Positions 6,077-14,231 are shown, counted from the first letter of the stretch. The stretch: DNA of 18,153 nucleotides from JADGGV01 sp035715725 (GCA_035715725.1 DASTKT010000163.1:1-18153); one strand, 5' to 3'. The notes: a model not told the origin generated them from the letters alone. A program made the numbers and translations.

Positions 6077-8755
6077 ATGGCACGCATCCCGGGGATCCGC
6101 TCGGTGTTCCGGCTGCCGGTCTCGGAGGGGCGGGTCTCGAACGAGGTGGCGGACGAGATCGCGTTCCACCTGGAGGAGCGCGCGCGGGAGCTGGTGGCGC
6201 GGGGGCTGGACCCCGCGGCGGCGCGGGCGGAGGCGCTACGAGAGTTCGGGGACGTGGGGGAGGCGCGGGTGGAGCTGGAGGCGATCGACCGGCGGCGGGT
6301 GCGCCAGGCGCACCGGTCGAGCTGGTGGAGCGACCTGCGTCAGGACGTGCGCCACGCGGTGCGCTCACTCCGCAAGGCGCCCGGGTTCACGCTGGTGGCG
6401 GCGTTCACGCTGGCGCTGGGGATCGGGGCGACGACGGCGATCTACACGGTGGTGGACGCGGTGCTGCTGCGGGGGCTGGGGGTGGCGGACCCGGAGCGGC
6501 TGGTGGTGCTGTGGGAGATGGACAGGGACCCGGAGCCGAACCGGGTGGCGCCGGCGAACTTCTTCGACTGGGAGGCGCAGGCGCGGTCGTTCTCGTCCAT
6601 GGCGTACTTCGTCCAGTGGCCGATGAACCTGACGGGGAGCGGCGAGCCGCAGGAGGTGCAGGCGCAGCTCGTGAGCGCGGACTTCTTCCGGACGCTGGGC
6701 GCGCGGCCGCTGCTGGGCCGGGACTTCCGCCCGGAGGACGGCGGGACGGGCGACGTCGCCAGGTACACGCAGGGCGACGTGGTCGTCCTCAGCCACGCGC
6801 TCTGGCGGAGCCGGTTCGGGGGGGACCCGTCGATCCTGGGGGAGACGATCCGCGTGGACGACCAGCCGCGCACGGTGGTGGGGGTCATGGGACCGGACTT
6901 CCGGGTGCTGGACAAGAAGCCGGACCTGTGGATCCCGCTGTCGCTGCCGAGGAGGGACCGGGAGTCGCTGGGGCGCTTCCTGACCGGCGTGGCGCGGCTG
7001 AAGCCGGGGGTCCCGCTCGAGCGGGCCGCGGACGAGATGAGCGCGATCGCGCGGCGGCTGGAGGAGGCCTACCCCGCGTACGACACGGGGTGGGGGATCA
7101 AGGTGGTGCCGTGGCGCGACCAGGTGGTGGGGCCGGTTCGGCCCGCGTTGCTGGTGCTGCTCGGGGCGGTGGGCATGCTCCTCCTGATCGCCTGCACGAA
7201 CGTGGCGAACCTGCTGCTCGGGCGGGCGAGCGCGCGCCGCACGGAGATCGTGGTGCGCCTCTCGCTCGGCGCGACGCGGGGGCGGCTGGTGCGGCAGCTC
7301 CTGACCGAGAGCGTGGCGCTGTCGCTGGTCGGCGGCGGGATCGGGGTGGCCGCGGCGGCGCTGGGGACGCGGGCGCTCGTCCGGTCGCTGCCGGCGAGCG
7401 TGCAGCTCCCGCGGCTGGACGCCGTCGCCGTGGACGGCCGGGTGCTGGCGTTCGCGCTCGGGGTCACGTTGCTGACGGGCGTGCTCTTCGGGCTCGCCCC
7501 CGCGCTGGCCGCCAGCCGGACGGACCTCCAGGGGACGCTGCGCGACGCGGCGCGCGGTACCACCGGCGGACGCGGCGCGCTGCGCCTCCGCGGCGGGCTC
7601 GTCGTCGCGGAGGTGGCGCTCGCGCTGATGCTCCTGGTCGGCGCCGGACTGCTGCTGCGCTCGTTCCAGAAGCTGCAGCAGGTGGACACCGGGATGCGCG
7701 CCGAGGGCGTGCTGACGCTGCGGATGGGGCTCGGCTCCGACGCGTACGACTCGGACGACGCGATGCGCGGCTTCCTGGCGCGGCTCCTCCCCGGGCTGCG
7801 GGCGCTGCCGGGCGTGCGGGCGGCCGGCACGATCTGGTTCCTGCCGCTCAGCGGCGACCGCTCGAACACCGCCGCGTACCGGCCGGACCGCCCGAAGCCG
7901 GCGGCGGGGCAGGAGCCGTCGGCCGACATCCGCGTCGTGGGTGGCGACTACTTCCGGGCGCAGGGGATCCGCATCCTGCGCGGCCGGGGCTTCGACGCCC
8001 GCGACCACGCGCGCTCCGCGACGACGTTCGTGATCAACGAGGCGCTGGCGCGGGAGCACTTCCCGGGGGAGGACCCGATCGGGAAGCGGATGGCGTACGA
8101 GTGGGACGACCTGATCGTGGGCGAGATCGTCGGCGTCGTGGAGGACACCCGCGACGCGGGCGTCGCCGAGCCGCCCGCGCCGGCGATCTACCGCGCGTTC
8201 GCGCAGGCCCCGTCCCGTCTGCTCAACGTCGTGATCCGCACGGCGGGCGATCCCATGACGCTGGCGGGACCCGCGCGGGAGGTCGTGCGGCGGCTCGACC
8301 CGAACCTGCCGGTGGCGAGCGTGCGCTCCATGGAGTCGGTGGTCTCCGAGGCGACGGCGAGGCCTCGCCTGAGCGGCTATCTCCTGGGCGCCTTCGCCGC
8401 CATCGCCCTCCTTCTCGCCGCCATCGGGCTGTACGGCGTCATCTCGTACGGCGTGGCGCAGCGGCGCGGCGAGATCGGGGTGCGGGTGGCGCTGGGCGCG
8501 GCTCGCGGCGACATCGTGGGGCTGATCGTGCGGCAGGGGATGACGGTCACGGCGGCCGGGCTGGCGCTCGGGCTGGCGGGCGCGCTCGCACTTACGCGGC
8601 TGCTCCGCTCGCTCCTGTTCGGCGTGACGACGACGGACGCGCTCACGTTCGCCGCGGTCCCGCTCCTCCTCGTCACCGTCGCGCTGGTGGCCAGCTACCT
8701 GCCGGCGAGCCGGGCCGCGCGGCAGGACCCCGCCACGGCGCTGCGGGCGCAGTAG
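6077..8755 (+). CDS. ADOP-type ABC transporter permease (MacB/FtsX-like)
   Basis: An 892-residue inner-membrane protein with the layout of the acidobacterial duplicated orphan permeases. A cytoplasmic prefix domain (about 15-75, EVADEIAFHLEERARELVAR ... ALREFGDV) is followed by two MacB/FtsX units. Hydrophobic segments lie near residues 103-128, 355-378, 405-430, 456-480, 508-530, 768-795, 816-842 and 854-880. Two large periplasmic MacB_PCD domains lie between. The typical LLIACTNVANLLLGRASAR and RRGEIGVRVALGAARGDIV blocks occur in the first and second FtsX domain. No ATPase is encoded nearby, hence 'orphan'. Such permeases are thought to work with MacB-like ATPases in export or resistance. 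GAGGGAGGG precedes the ATG, 10 bases after the padR stop. Confidence 0.9.
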   Translation: MARIPGIRSVFRLPVSEGRVSNEVADEIAFHLEERARELVARGLDPAAARAEALREFGDVGEARVELEAIDRRRVRQAHRSSWWSDLRQDVRHAVRSLRKAPGFTLVAAFTLALGIGATTAIYTVVDAVLLRGLGVADPERLVVLWEMDRDPEPNRVAPANFFDWEAQARSFSSMAYFVQWPMNLTGSGEPQEVQAQLVSADFFRTLGARPLLGRDFRPEDGGTGDVARYTQGDVVVLSHALWRSRFGGDPSILGETIRVDDQPRTVVGVMGPDFRVLDKKPDLWIPLSLPRRDRESLGRFLTGVARLKPGVPLERAADEMSAIARRLEEAYPAYDTGWGIKVVPWRDQVVGPVRPALLVLLGAVGMLLLIACTNVANLLLGRASARRTEIVVRLSLGATRGRLVRQLLTESVALSLVGGGIGVAAAALGTRALVRSLPASVQLPRLDAVAVDGRVLAFALGVTLLTGVLFGLAPALAASRTDLQGTLRDAARGTTGGRGALRLRGGLVVAEVALALMLLVGAGLLLRSFQKLQQVDTGMRAEGVLTLRMGLGSDAYDSDDAMRGFLARLLPGLRALPGVRAAGTIWFLPLSGDRSNTAAYRPDRPKPAAGQEPSADIRVVGGDYFRAQGIRILRGRGFDARDHARSATTFVINEALAREHFPGEDPIGKRMAYEWDDLIVGEIVGVVEDTRDAGVAEPPAPAIYRAFAQAPSRLLNVVIRTAGDPMTLAGPAREVVRRLDPNLPVASVRSMESVVSEATARPRLSGYLLGAFAAIALLLAAIGLYGVISYGVAQRRGEIGVRVALGAARGDIVGLIVRQGMTVTAAGLALGLAGALALTRLLRSLLFGVTTTDALTFAAVPLLLVTVALVASYLPASRAARQDPATALRAQ

Positions 8756-8771
8756 GCGGCGCGAGCGGCCC

Positions 8772-10364
8772 TCAGCCGCGCTCCATCAGCTCCCGCAGCG
8801 CCGCCAGCGTATCGGCGTCCGCCGCCGCCTTGTCCGCGCGCCAGCGCAGGATGCGCGGGGAGCGGACCGCGACGCCCGACTTGTGCCGCGGCGACGGCTC
8901 GATCCCCTCGAACGCCAGCTCGAAGACCTGCTCCGGGTGCACGGCGCGCACGGGCCCGAACTTCTCGACCGTGTGATGCCGGATCCACGCGTCGAGCCGG
9001 GCGACCTCCTCGTCGGAGAGCCCGGCGTCCGCCCGCGCGAACGGGACCAGCTCATCGCCGTCCCGGACGGCGAACGTGTAGTCGGCGTGCAGCGCGGCGC
9101 GGCGGCCGCGGCCGGGCTGGGCGTAGACCAGGACCGCGTCCACGGTGAACGGCCGCGCCTTCCACTTCCACCAGGCGCCACGCTCCCGGCCGACGCCGTA
9201 CGGTGCGTCCAGCCGCTTCAGCACGAGGCCGCCCGCGCCCACCTCCCGCGCCCGGCCGTGGGCGGCGCGCACCGCATCCCAGCCTTCCGCCGCGACGGTC
9301 GGCGAGACGAGGAGGCGGGCGGCCGCCGGCGTCGCCTCCAGCAGCGCCTCGAGGCGCATGCGCCGCCACGCGAGCGGCCGCTCCCGCACGTCCGCGCCAT
9401 CCAGCTCCAGGACGTCGTGGGCCATGAAGACGACCGGCACATCGGCCATCACCTTCGGCGTCAGCCGCGCCCGGCCGAGCCGCCGCCGGAGATGCGCGAG
9501 GGGGAGCGGCGCCCCATCCCGCCAGGCGACGATCTCGCCATCCAGCACGGTGCCGTCCGGCAGGAGCGCCGCGGTCTCCTCCAGCTCCGGGAAGCGCTCC
9601 GTCACCGATTCCCCGGCGCGCGACCAGAGCGTGGTGCGGCCGCCGCGGCGGACGAGCTGCGCCCGGATCCCGTCCCAGAGCCATTCCGCCTGCCACTCGC
9701 CGGGCTCGCCGAGCTCGGCCGGGTCGCCTTCCAACGACTCGGCCAGGAAGAACGGGTACGCCCGGGACACCCGCGCGTCCGCCGCCTCCGGCGAGAGGAG
9801 CCGCTGGAACAGCTCGGGACGCGGCTCCCACGCCCCCGCGAGCCGGTGGGCGAGGACGGCCTCGTCCAGGCCGCCGACGCGTGCCAGCGCGTGGACCAGG
9901 AGGCTCCGCGCGACGCCGGCGCGGAAGCCGCCCGTGATCAGCTTGTTCCAGAGGAAGCGCTCCGGGGCGTCCATCTCGCGCCACGCCCGCGCGACGGCCC
10001 GGCGCTGGACGTCCTCCGGCTCGCCTTCGAGCGGGAGCAGCCGCTCCTCGATCCAGACGCACAGCGGCACGTCCGGCGGGTCGGGCGCCGCCGGGAGGAG
10101 CAGCGCGATCGTCTCCGCCAGGTCCCCGACCGCGCGGTAGGATTCGTCGAACAGCCAGGCCGGCGTTCCCGACTCGGCCATGGCCCACTCGGCCAGGCGG
10201 CGCACCGGCACCAGGCGACGCGGGCGAGCGCCGCCCAGGAGCCACACCGCCCACGCGGCGTCCGCCGGCTCCGCCTCCGCGAAGTAGCGGACCAGCGCGG
10301 AGACCTTCTCGTCGGCGCGGGTCGTCTCGTCCAGCTCCGCGACGAGGCGGGCGAAGCGCTTCAC
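8772..10364 (-). CDS. ATP-dependent DNA ligase family protein with substituted catalytic residues
   Basis: A 530-residue protein matching bacterial ATP-dependent ligases of the 'cisplatin damage response' type (DNA-binding domain about 1-200, nucleotidyltransferase 201-405, OB domain 410-525). The motif I core reads EWLWDGIRAQ at 227-236: L229 (codon CTC at 9678-9680) replaces the Lys that accepts AMP, normally EWKWDGIR. Motif III LDGE (274-277) is intact. Motif IV is GGLVLK at 378-383, with G378 replacing the usual Glu that binds metal. Motif V (WWKWK, 398-402) and the RHKSGVAVRSPRILRWR tail are present. Strand joining by the normal mechanism therefore looks impaired. The start is GTG 10362-10364, overlapping the exonuclease stop as GTGA. 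A longer upstream frame is open but is low-complexity antisense-like sequence. Confidence 0.85.
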   Translation of the reverse strand: MKRFARLVAELDETTRADEKVSALVRYFAEAEPADAAWAVWLLGGARPRRLVPVRRLAEWAMAESGTPAWLFDESYRAVGDLAETIALLLPAAPDPPDVPLCVWIEERLLPLEGEPEDVQRRAVARAWREMDAPERFLWNKLITGGFRAGVARSLLVHALARVGGLDEAVLAHRLAGAWEPRPELFQRLLSPEAADARVSRAYPFFLAESLEGDPAELGEPGEWQAEWLWDGIRAQLVRRGGRTTLWSRAGESVTERFPELEETAALLPDGTVLDGEIVAWRDGAPLPLAHLRRRLGRARLTPKVMADVPVVFMAHDVLELDGADVRERPLAWRRMRLEALLEATPAAARLLVSPTVAAEGWDAVRAAHGRAREVGAGGLVLKRLDAPYGVGRERGAWWKWKARPFTVDAVLVYAQPGRGRRAALHADYTFAVRDGDELVPFARADAGLSDEEVARLDAWIRHHTVEKFGPVRAVHPEQVFELAFEGIEPSPRHKSGVAVRSPRILRWRADKAAADADTLAALRELMERG

Positions 10365-11383
10365 GGGAGGTGCTCCGGGGGCTCGCCGGCCTCGCCGTCC
10401 TCCCCGGCTTCCCACCCGCTCGCCACCGCGTGCGCGTCGCGGCCGTGCTCGCGCAGCCAGCGCACGACCGGCTCGCGGTAGCCGTGCGTCACCCAGATCC
10501 GGTCGGCGCCCGTCGCGTCGATCGCCTCGAGGAGCGCAGGCCAGTCCACGTGGTCGCTCAGCGCGAAGCCGTGGTCCACCGCGCGGCGGCGCCGCATCCC
10601 GCGGATCCGCATCCAGCCGGACGCGAACGCGGTGGACGCGGCGCCGAAGCGGCGCACCCACGGCGAGCCGGCCGCGGACGGCGGCGCCACGACGAGCGCG
10701 CCGCCCCAGTCATGGCCGGGCGGCATCGAGCCCACGTACGACGTCGGCGGAAGCCGCACGCCGCTCTCGACGTAGTCGCGGTTCAGGCGCAGCACCGCGC
10801 CGTGCGCATAGATCGGCCCGGTGTCGGCGTCGAGGAGCCCGGCCAGCAGCCGCTGCGCCTTGCCGAGCGCGTAGCCGAACAGCACGGACGCGCGCCCCTC
10901 CTCCCGGTTCGCGCGCCACCACGCGCGGATCTCGGCGAACGTCTCCGCCTGGGACGCCCAGCGATAGATCGGCAGCCCGAACGTCGACTCGGTGACGAAC
11001 GTGTGGCAGCGGACGGGCTCGAATGGCGTGCAGGTCGGATCCGGCTCGGTCTTGTAATCGCCCGACACCACCCAGACCTCGCCCGCGTGCTCGACGCGCA
11101 CCTGCGCGGAGCCGAGGATGTGGCCCGCGGGGTGGAGCGAGACGCGCACGCCGCGCACGTCGATCGCCTCCCCGAACGGGAGCGTGCGAATGCGCGCGCC
11201 GGCGCCGAGGCGCGTCCGCAGCACGCGCTCCCCCTCCGCGGAGCCGAGGTAGGCGTGCGAGCCCCAGCGCGCGTGGTCGCCGTGGGCGTGCGTGATCACG
11301 GCGCGATCGACGGGCCGCCAGGGGTCGATGTGGAAGTCGCCGGCCTCGCAGTACAGGCCGCGGTCGGTGAGGCGCAGGAGCAT
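10361..11383 (-). CDS. DNA ligase-associated exonuclease (metallo-beta-lactamase fold)
   Basis: A 340-residue protein of the ligase-associated exonuclease family, related to SNM1/Artemis-like MBL nucleases. Metal-binding motifs are intact: THAHGDH (31-37), HPAGH (84-88), SGDYK with D109, and SDHVDW near the C-terminal third. Family blocks TFVTESTFGLPIYRW, YALGKAQRLLAG, SGWMRIRG and THGYREP are also present. ATG 11381-11383 is chosen because the protein then begins MLLRLTDRGLYCEAG as in the family and GGAAGGG lies upstream; a longer start 51 bases upstream adds only a basic stretch. It overlaps the ligase gene by 4 bases. The usual further partners of this repair cluster, an Lhr-like helicase and a phosphoesterase, are not within the window. 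Confidence 0.88.
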   Translation of the reverse strand: MLLRLTDRGLYCEAGDFHIDPWRPVDRAVITHAHGDHARWGSHAYLGSAEGERVLRTRLGAGARIRTLPFGEAIDVRGVRVSLHPAGHILGSAQVRVEHAGEVWVVSGDYKTEPDPTCTPFEPVRCHTFVTESTFGLPIYRWASQAETFAEIRAWWRANREEGRASVLFGYALGKAQRLLAGLLDADTGPIYAHGAVLRLNRDYVESGVRLPPTSYVGSMPPGHDWGGALVVAPPSAAGSPWVRRFGAASTAFASGWMRIRGMRRRRAVDHGFALSDHVDWPALLEAIDATGADRIWVTHGYREPVVRWLREHGRDAHAVASGWEAGEDGEAGEPPEHLP

Positions 11384-11393
11384 GGGCGGGATT

Positions 11394-11451
11394 CCCTTCC
11401 GGCCGTGGCGACGGTGGCGTTCAGGCAGACGCATACCCCTTGCCGGAAGGG
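11394..11451 (-). promoter_or_regulatory. Inverted repeat covering the exonuclease ribosome binding site
   Basis: Read on the minus strand, CCCTTCCGGC (11451-11442) is followed 38 bases later by GCCGGAAGGG (11403-11394), a perfect 10-bp inverted repeat. The second arm contains the Shine-Dalgarno GGAAGGG for ATG 11383. If both arms are transcribed, the stem would hide the ribosome binding site; otherwise the repeat could be a DNA operator. A weak TTGCTA/TATGCG promoter-like pair is mixed in with these arms. Confidence 0.4.
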
Positions 11452-11505
11452 AGGTAGCAACCCGGGCGCAACTCTGCCCTCGGGGGCGGCCGCAGGCCCA
11501 GTAAC

Positions 11506-11650
11506 AGCGTTTTCACCACGGAGGGCACAGAGGGACAGCGGCATCACGCCGGCCACCGGCGTACGCCGGAGATGACATCAAACATGATGTGTCACCCCGG
11601 CGAGCCTCCGCCGCCCGGCAATCCTCTGTGTCCTCTATGGTGAAAACGCT
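11506..11650. repeat. Inverted-repeat element, copy 2 (145 bp)
   Basis: The arms AGCGTTTTCACCACGGAGGG... (11506-11535) and the reverse complement of 11621-11650 match at about 25 of 30 positions; the outermost 13 are identical. The interior holds the perfect palindrome CCGGCGTACGCCGG (11556-11569), the hairpin ACGCCGG-CCA-CCGGCGT (11546-11562) and ACATCA-AACA-TGATGT (11575-11590). It shares CGCCGGCCACCGG and ACGCCGGA with copy 1, and CCGTTCCCGTCCC follows at 11657-11669. The element fills much of the gene-free stretch 11384-11767 between the divergent exonuclease and dehydrogenase genes. Confidence 0.75.
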
Positions 11651-11767
11651 GTGGATCCGTTCCCGTCCCAGACCTCCCTGGCGCCGGGAGTGATGGACCC
11701 GCATTCTGGCGCCCGGCCGCGCCGCGAGCCCGAGCGCCGCGGCCCGAACCCCAGCCGGACCTGCTCA

Positions 11768-12868
11768 GTGCCCGAGACCTGTCTCGCCGCCGTCATCCCC
11801 GCGCCCGGCCACGCCGCCGAGGTGCGCGAGCTTCCCGTCCCCGCCCTCGAGCCGGATTCCGCTCTCCTCGCCGTCGAGCTGAGCGAGGTGTGCGGGACCG
11901 ACGTCCATCTCCGCGCGGGCCGCCTGACCGGCGTGCCGTACCCGCTCATCCCCGGCCACGTCTGCGTCGGGCGGCTCGAGCGCGTGCGCGGCCGCGTCGT
12001 CGACGTCGAAGGCCGGCCGCTGCGCGAGGGGGACGCGGTCACGTTCCTCGACGTGCACCGCACCTGCAACGCGTGCTGGTACTGCCTCGTCGCTAAGGCG
12101 ACGACGCGCTGCCCGCACCGCCGCGTCTACGGCATCACGTACGGCGCGGCGGACGGGCTCGCCGGCGGGTGGGCGCAGCGCGTCTACCTCCGGCCGGGCA
12201 CGCGGATCCTCCCGCTGGACGGCGTCTCGCCGGAGGCGTTCATGGCGGGCGGCTGCTCGCTGCCGACGGCGCTGCACGGCCTCGACCGCGCCGAGTTGCG
12301 CCTCGGCGAGAGCGTGCTCGTCCTCGGCAGCGGCCCGGTCGGCCTCTCGGCCGTGATCCTGGCGCGCATGGCCGGCGCCGGCACCGTGCTCTGCATCGGC
12401 GCGCCCGAGGCCCGGCTCCACGCCGCGCGCGAGGTCGGCGCCGCGGCCACGCTCGACATCGGCGCCGCGGACGAGGACGCCCGCCTCGAGTGGGTGCGCG
12501 AGCGCACCGGCGGCCGCGGCGCCGACGTCGTCATCGAGGCGACGGGGGTGCCCGCCGCCGTCGTCCAGGCGATGCGCTTCGCCCGGGACGCCGGCCGCGT
12601 GATCGTGCTCGGGCAGTACACGGACCATGGCGACGTCGCCTTCAACCCGCATCTCGACCTGAACCGCAAGCACCTGGACGTGCGCGGCTGCTGGGGCTCG
12701 GACTTCTCCCACTTCCACCGCGCCGCCGCGCTGCTGCGCGACCCCGAGCGCGCCGCGGCGTGGCTGCGCATCCCGCTGGCGGGGTACGGGCTGGCGCAGG
12801 CGGACGCGGCGCTGGACGACGTGGCGGCGGGGAACGTCGTGAAGGCGATCATCGAGCCGGGCACGTGA
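11768..12868 (+). CDS. Zinc-type medium-chain alcohol/polyol dehydrogenase
   Basis: A 366-residue MDR family oxidoreductase. VCGTDVHLRAG (41-51) gives the catalytic-zinc cysteine C42, and IPGHVCVG (61-68) gives H64; the usual GHE reads GHV. C100, C103, C106 and C115 form the structural-zinc lobe. The Rossmann motif LGSGPVGLSAVILARMAGAG binds NAD(P), followed by GADVVIEATGVP. The substrate is unknown; threonine/sorbitol-like dehydrogenases are the nearest type. The start is uncertain. The frame is open from ATG 11651, but that codon lies between the right arm of repeat copy 2 and its shared flank. Family alignment favours a start near GTG 11768, where conserved sequence (AAVIPAPG..EVRELPVP) begins; ATG 11693 is a third choice. 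No clear ribosome binding site is visible. Confidence 0.8.
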   Translation: MPETCLAAVIPAPGHAAEVRELPVPALEPDSALLAVELSEVCGTDVHLRAGRLTGVPYPLIPGHVCVGRLERVRGRVVDVEGRPLREGDAVTFLDVHRTCNACWYCLVAKATTRCPHRRVYGITYGAADGLAGGWAQRVYLRPGTRILPLDGVSPEAFMAGGCSLPTALHGLDRAELRLGESVLVLGSGPVGLSAVILARMAGAGTVLCIGAPEARLHAAREVGAAATLDIGAADEDARLEWVRERTGGRGADVVIEATGVPAAVVQAMRFARDAGRVIVLGQYTDHGDVAFNPHLDLNRKHLDVRGCWGSDFSHFHRAAALLRDPERAAAWLRIPLAGYGLAQADAALDDVAAGNVVKAIIEPGT

Positions 12869-12871
12869 ACC

Positions 12872-12901
12872 TTGACCGCGCGGCCGCCGCGCGGACATGA
12901 T
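12872..12901 (+). promoter_or_regulatory. Weak promoter candidate before the C80-like gene
   Basis: TTGACC (12872-12877), an 18-base spacer and CATGAT (12896-12901). The spacer equals that of the better promoters in the window. If used, the first ATG pair (12897, 12900) lies in the -10 box and translation would begin at ATG 12936. Confidence 0.25.
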
Positions 12902-13619
12902 GCCGGCGGCCCAAACCCCTGACCAGGCCCTCTCGATGGCGCAGCCCAAGTGCTTCTGGCTGGCCGGCGTCTCGGACGCGACGTCGGTCAAGTCCGACGC
13001 CTTCTACATTACCCTCGCCGGAGACCTGCTCGGTCACCCGACGCTCAGCGCGCGCCGCCCCAACCACGTCGCGGTCCTCGACGACGACCTGCCGCACGGG
13101 CTCGACGTCGGCCAGGTCTACATCTACGGCCACTGCGACGGTCGGCGGTTGGGCTACGACCTCGCGACCGAGTGGGGGCCGAACAGCTACGACCCGGAGC
13201 AGCTCGCGAACGCCTTCGCGGCCCGGTTCGCCGGGCGCCATGCCGAGGTCAGGAAGATCAAGATCTTCGGCTGCCTGTCCGCCGTGCGCCGGGGCGGGGC
13301 GAGCTTCGCGGAGCGCTTCGCCCGCGCGCTCCAGAGGACGCCGTTCGCCGGGGCGGAGATCTACGGCTACGTCGGGTGGGTGCTGTACTCGCCGCCGGAT
13401 TCGTCGAGGAAGGGCGTCTACCTCCGCGAGCGGCCCGGACGCGCGCCGGGCACGCAGGTGTACAGCAAGATCGTGCCGGCGCAGGGTCAGCGCGTCCAGT
13501 ACGCAGTCGGCGCCGACGGCGCGGTCTCGAAGTACCACCCGGGCGATCTCAAGCCGCCCGTCTTCGCCGAAGACGACGAGCCGACCGGCTGCATCCGCAT
13601 CCCCTGCGTAGTGCAGTAG
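12897..13619 (+). CDS. Clan CD (peptidase C80/CPD-like) cysteine peptidase candidate
   Basis: A 240-residue protein with no signal peptide. VYIYGHCDG (74-82) gives a candidate catalytic H79; SYDPEQLANAFAARF (97-111) follows, then KIKIFGCLSAVRRGGASFAE (120-139) with candidate C126, and AEIYGYVGWVLY (153-164) and SSRKGVYL. The order 'GH - Y..ELA..L - IxIxGC - G.sFa..f..aL - strand - rKG' matches the C80 cysteine peptidase domain of MARTX and large clostridial toxins, which has a caspase/gingipain-like fold. Here it is a small stand-alone protein, not part of a toxin. The activity and target are unknown. The start is uncertain (ATG 12897, 12900 or 12936). It is followed 51 bases later by an EF-hand gene. 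Confidence 0.6.
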   Translation: MMPAAQTPDQALSMAQPKCFWLAGVSDATSVKSDAFYITLAGDLLGHPTLSARRPNHVAVLDDDLPHGLDVGQVYIYGHCDGRRLGYDLATEWGPNSYDPEQLANAFAARFAGRHAEVRKIKIFGCLSAVRRGGASFAERFARALQRTPFAGAEIYGYVGWVLYSPPDSSRKGVYLRERPGRAPGTQVYSKIVPAQGQRVQYAVGADGAVSKYHPGDLKPPVFAEDDEPTGCIRIPCVVQ

Positions 13620-13670
13620 CGACCAGCGACGCGCTCACCTCGGCTCACCCGTGCCCCCCGGAGGTTCGCC

Positions 13671-14231
13671 GTGCTCTCCGACCTGCAGCAGCGCAAGATC
13701 GAACGCATGTTCGAGATCCTCGACACCGACGCCAACGGCTACATCGAGCCGTCCGACCTGGTACGGCTGGCCGGCGCCGTCGCGACCGCGGTCGGGCTGC
13801 GCCCCACGAGCCCGGAGTTCGAGGCGATCCGCTGGCGCTACCTGGCGTCCTGGGACGAGGCGCGGCCGTTCTTCGACCGGCGCGGGCGCGTGGGACGCGA
13901 GGACTACCTGCGCTACCACGAGCAGCTCGTGAGCATGCCGGCGGCGTTCGAGAGCCGGATGCGCTCGCTCGCCGACTTCGTCTTCTCGCTCCTCGACGCG
14001 GACGGCGACGGCCGCATCACCCAGGACGAGCTGAGCCGCTTCCAGCAGGCGCACGGCGTGCCGGAATCGCTCTCCCGGATGATCTTCCCGCTCCTCGACC
14101 TCGACGGCGACGGCCACGTCTCCGCCGCCGAGATGCGCGAGATGCTCCCGCAGTACTTCCTCAGCGCGGACCCCGCGGAGCCGGGGAACTGGCTGTTCGG
14201 CCCGATCGAGGTGCCGATCGAGGCGCGATAG
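13671..14231 (+). CDS. Calerythrin-like EF-hand calcium-binding protein
   Basis: A 186-residue cytoplasmic protein with four EF-hand positions, three with complete Ca2+ loops: DTDANGYIEPSD (18-29), DADGDGRITQDE (109-120) and DLDGDGHVSAAE (143-154). The second (around 69-78, DRRGRVGRED) is degenerate. This 1-3-4 functional pattern, the length and the C-terminal PGNWLFG are those of calerythrin and related bacterial sarcoplasmic-type calcium proteins, which act as Ca2+ buffers or sensors. The start is GTG 13671 with GGAGG 6 bases upstream. It lies between the C80-like gene (51 bases) and the serine hydrolase gene (16 bases), so co-transcription is likely. Confidence 0.9.
   Translation: MLSDLQQRKIERMFEILDTDANGYIEPSDLVRLAGAVATAVGLRPTSPEFEAIRWRYLASWDEARPFFDRRGRVGREDYLRYHEQLVSMPAAFESRMRSLADFVFSLLDADGDGRITQDELSRFQQAHGVPESLSRMIFPLLDLDGDGHVSAAEMREMLPQYFLSADPAEPGNWLFGPIEVPIEAR

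Noticed and set aside
8763..8783. Imperfect hairpin (GAGCGGC / GCCGCGCTC) between the convergent permease and ligase genes, as a terminator
   Set aside because: The stem is short with bulges and no T tract, and it lies partly in the ligase coding end. The signal is too weak to call.
6325..8976. Very long open frames overlapping the permease gene in other frames and on the opposite strand
   Set aside because: These consist of low-complexity Gly/Ala/Arg-rich sequence caused by high GC. The MacB/FtsX motifs lie only in the 6077-8755 frame.
10365..10661. N-terminal extension of the ligase overlapping the exonuclease gene
   Set aside because: The added residues are Arg/Gly/Ala-rich shadow sequence of the exonuclease gene. 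The family N-terminus (KRFARLVAELDETT) begins at GTG 10364.
11651..11767. N-terminal extension of the dehydrogenase starting at ATG 11651
   Set aside because: The extension lies between the repeat arm and its shared flank, has no family similarity, and would make the protein longer than usual. It cannot be fully excluded.
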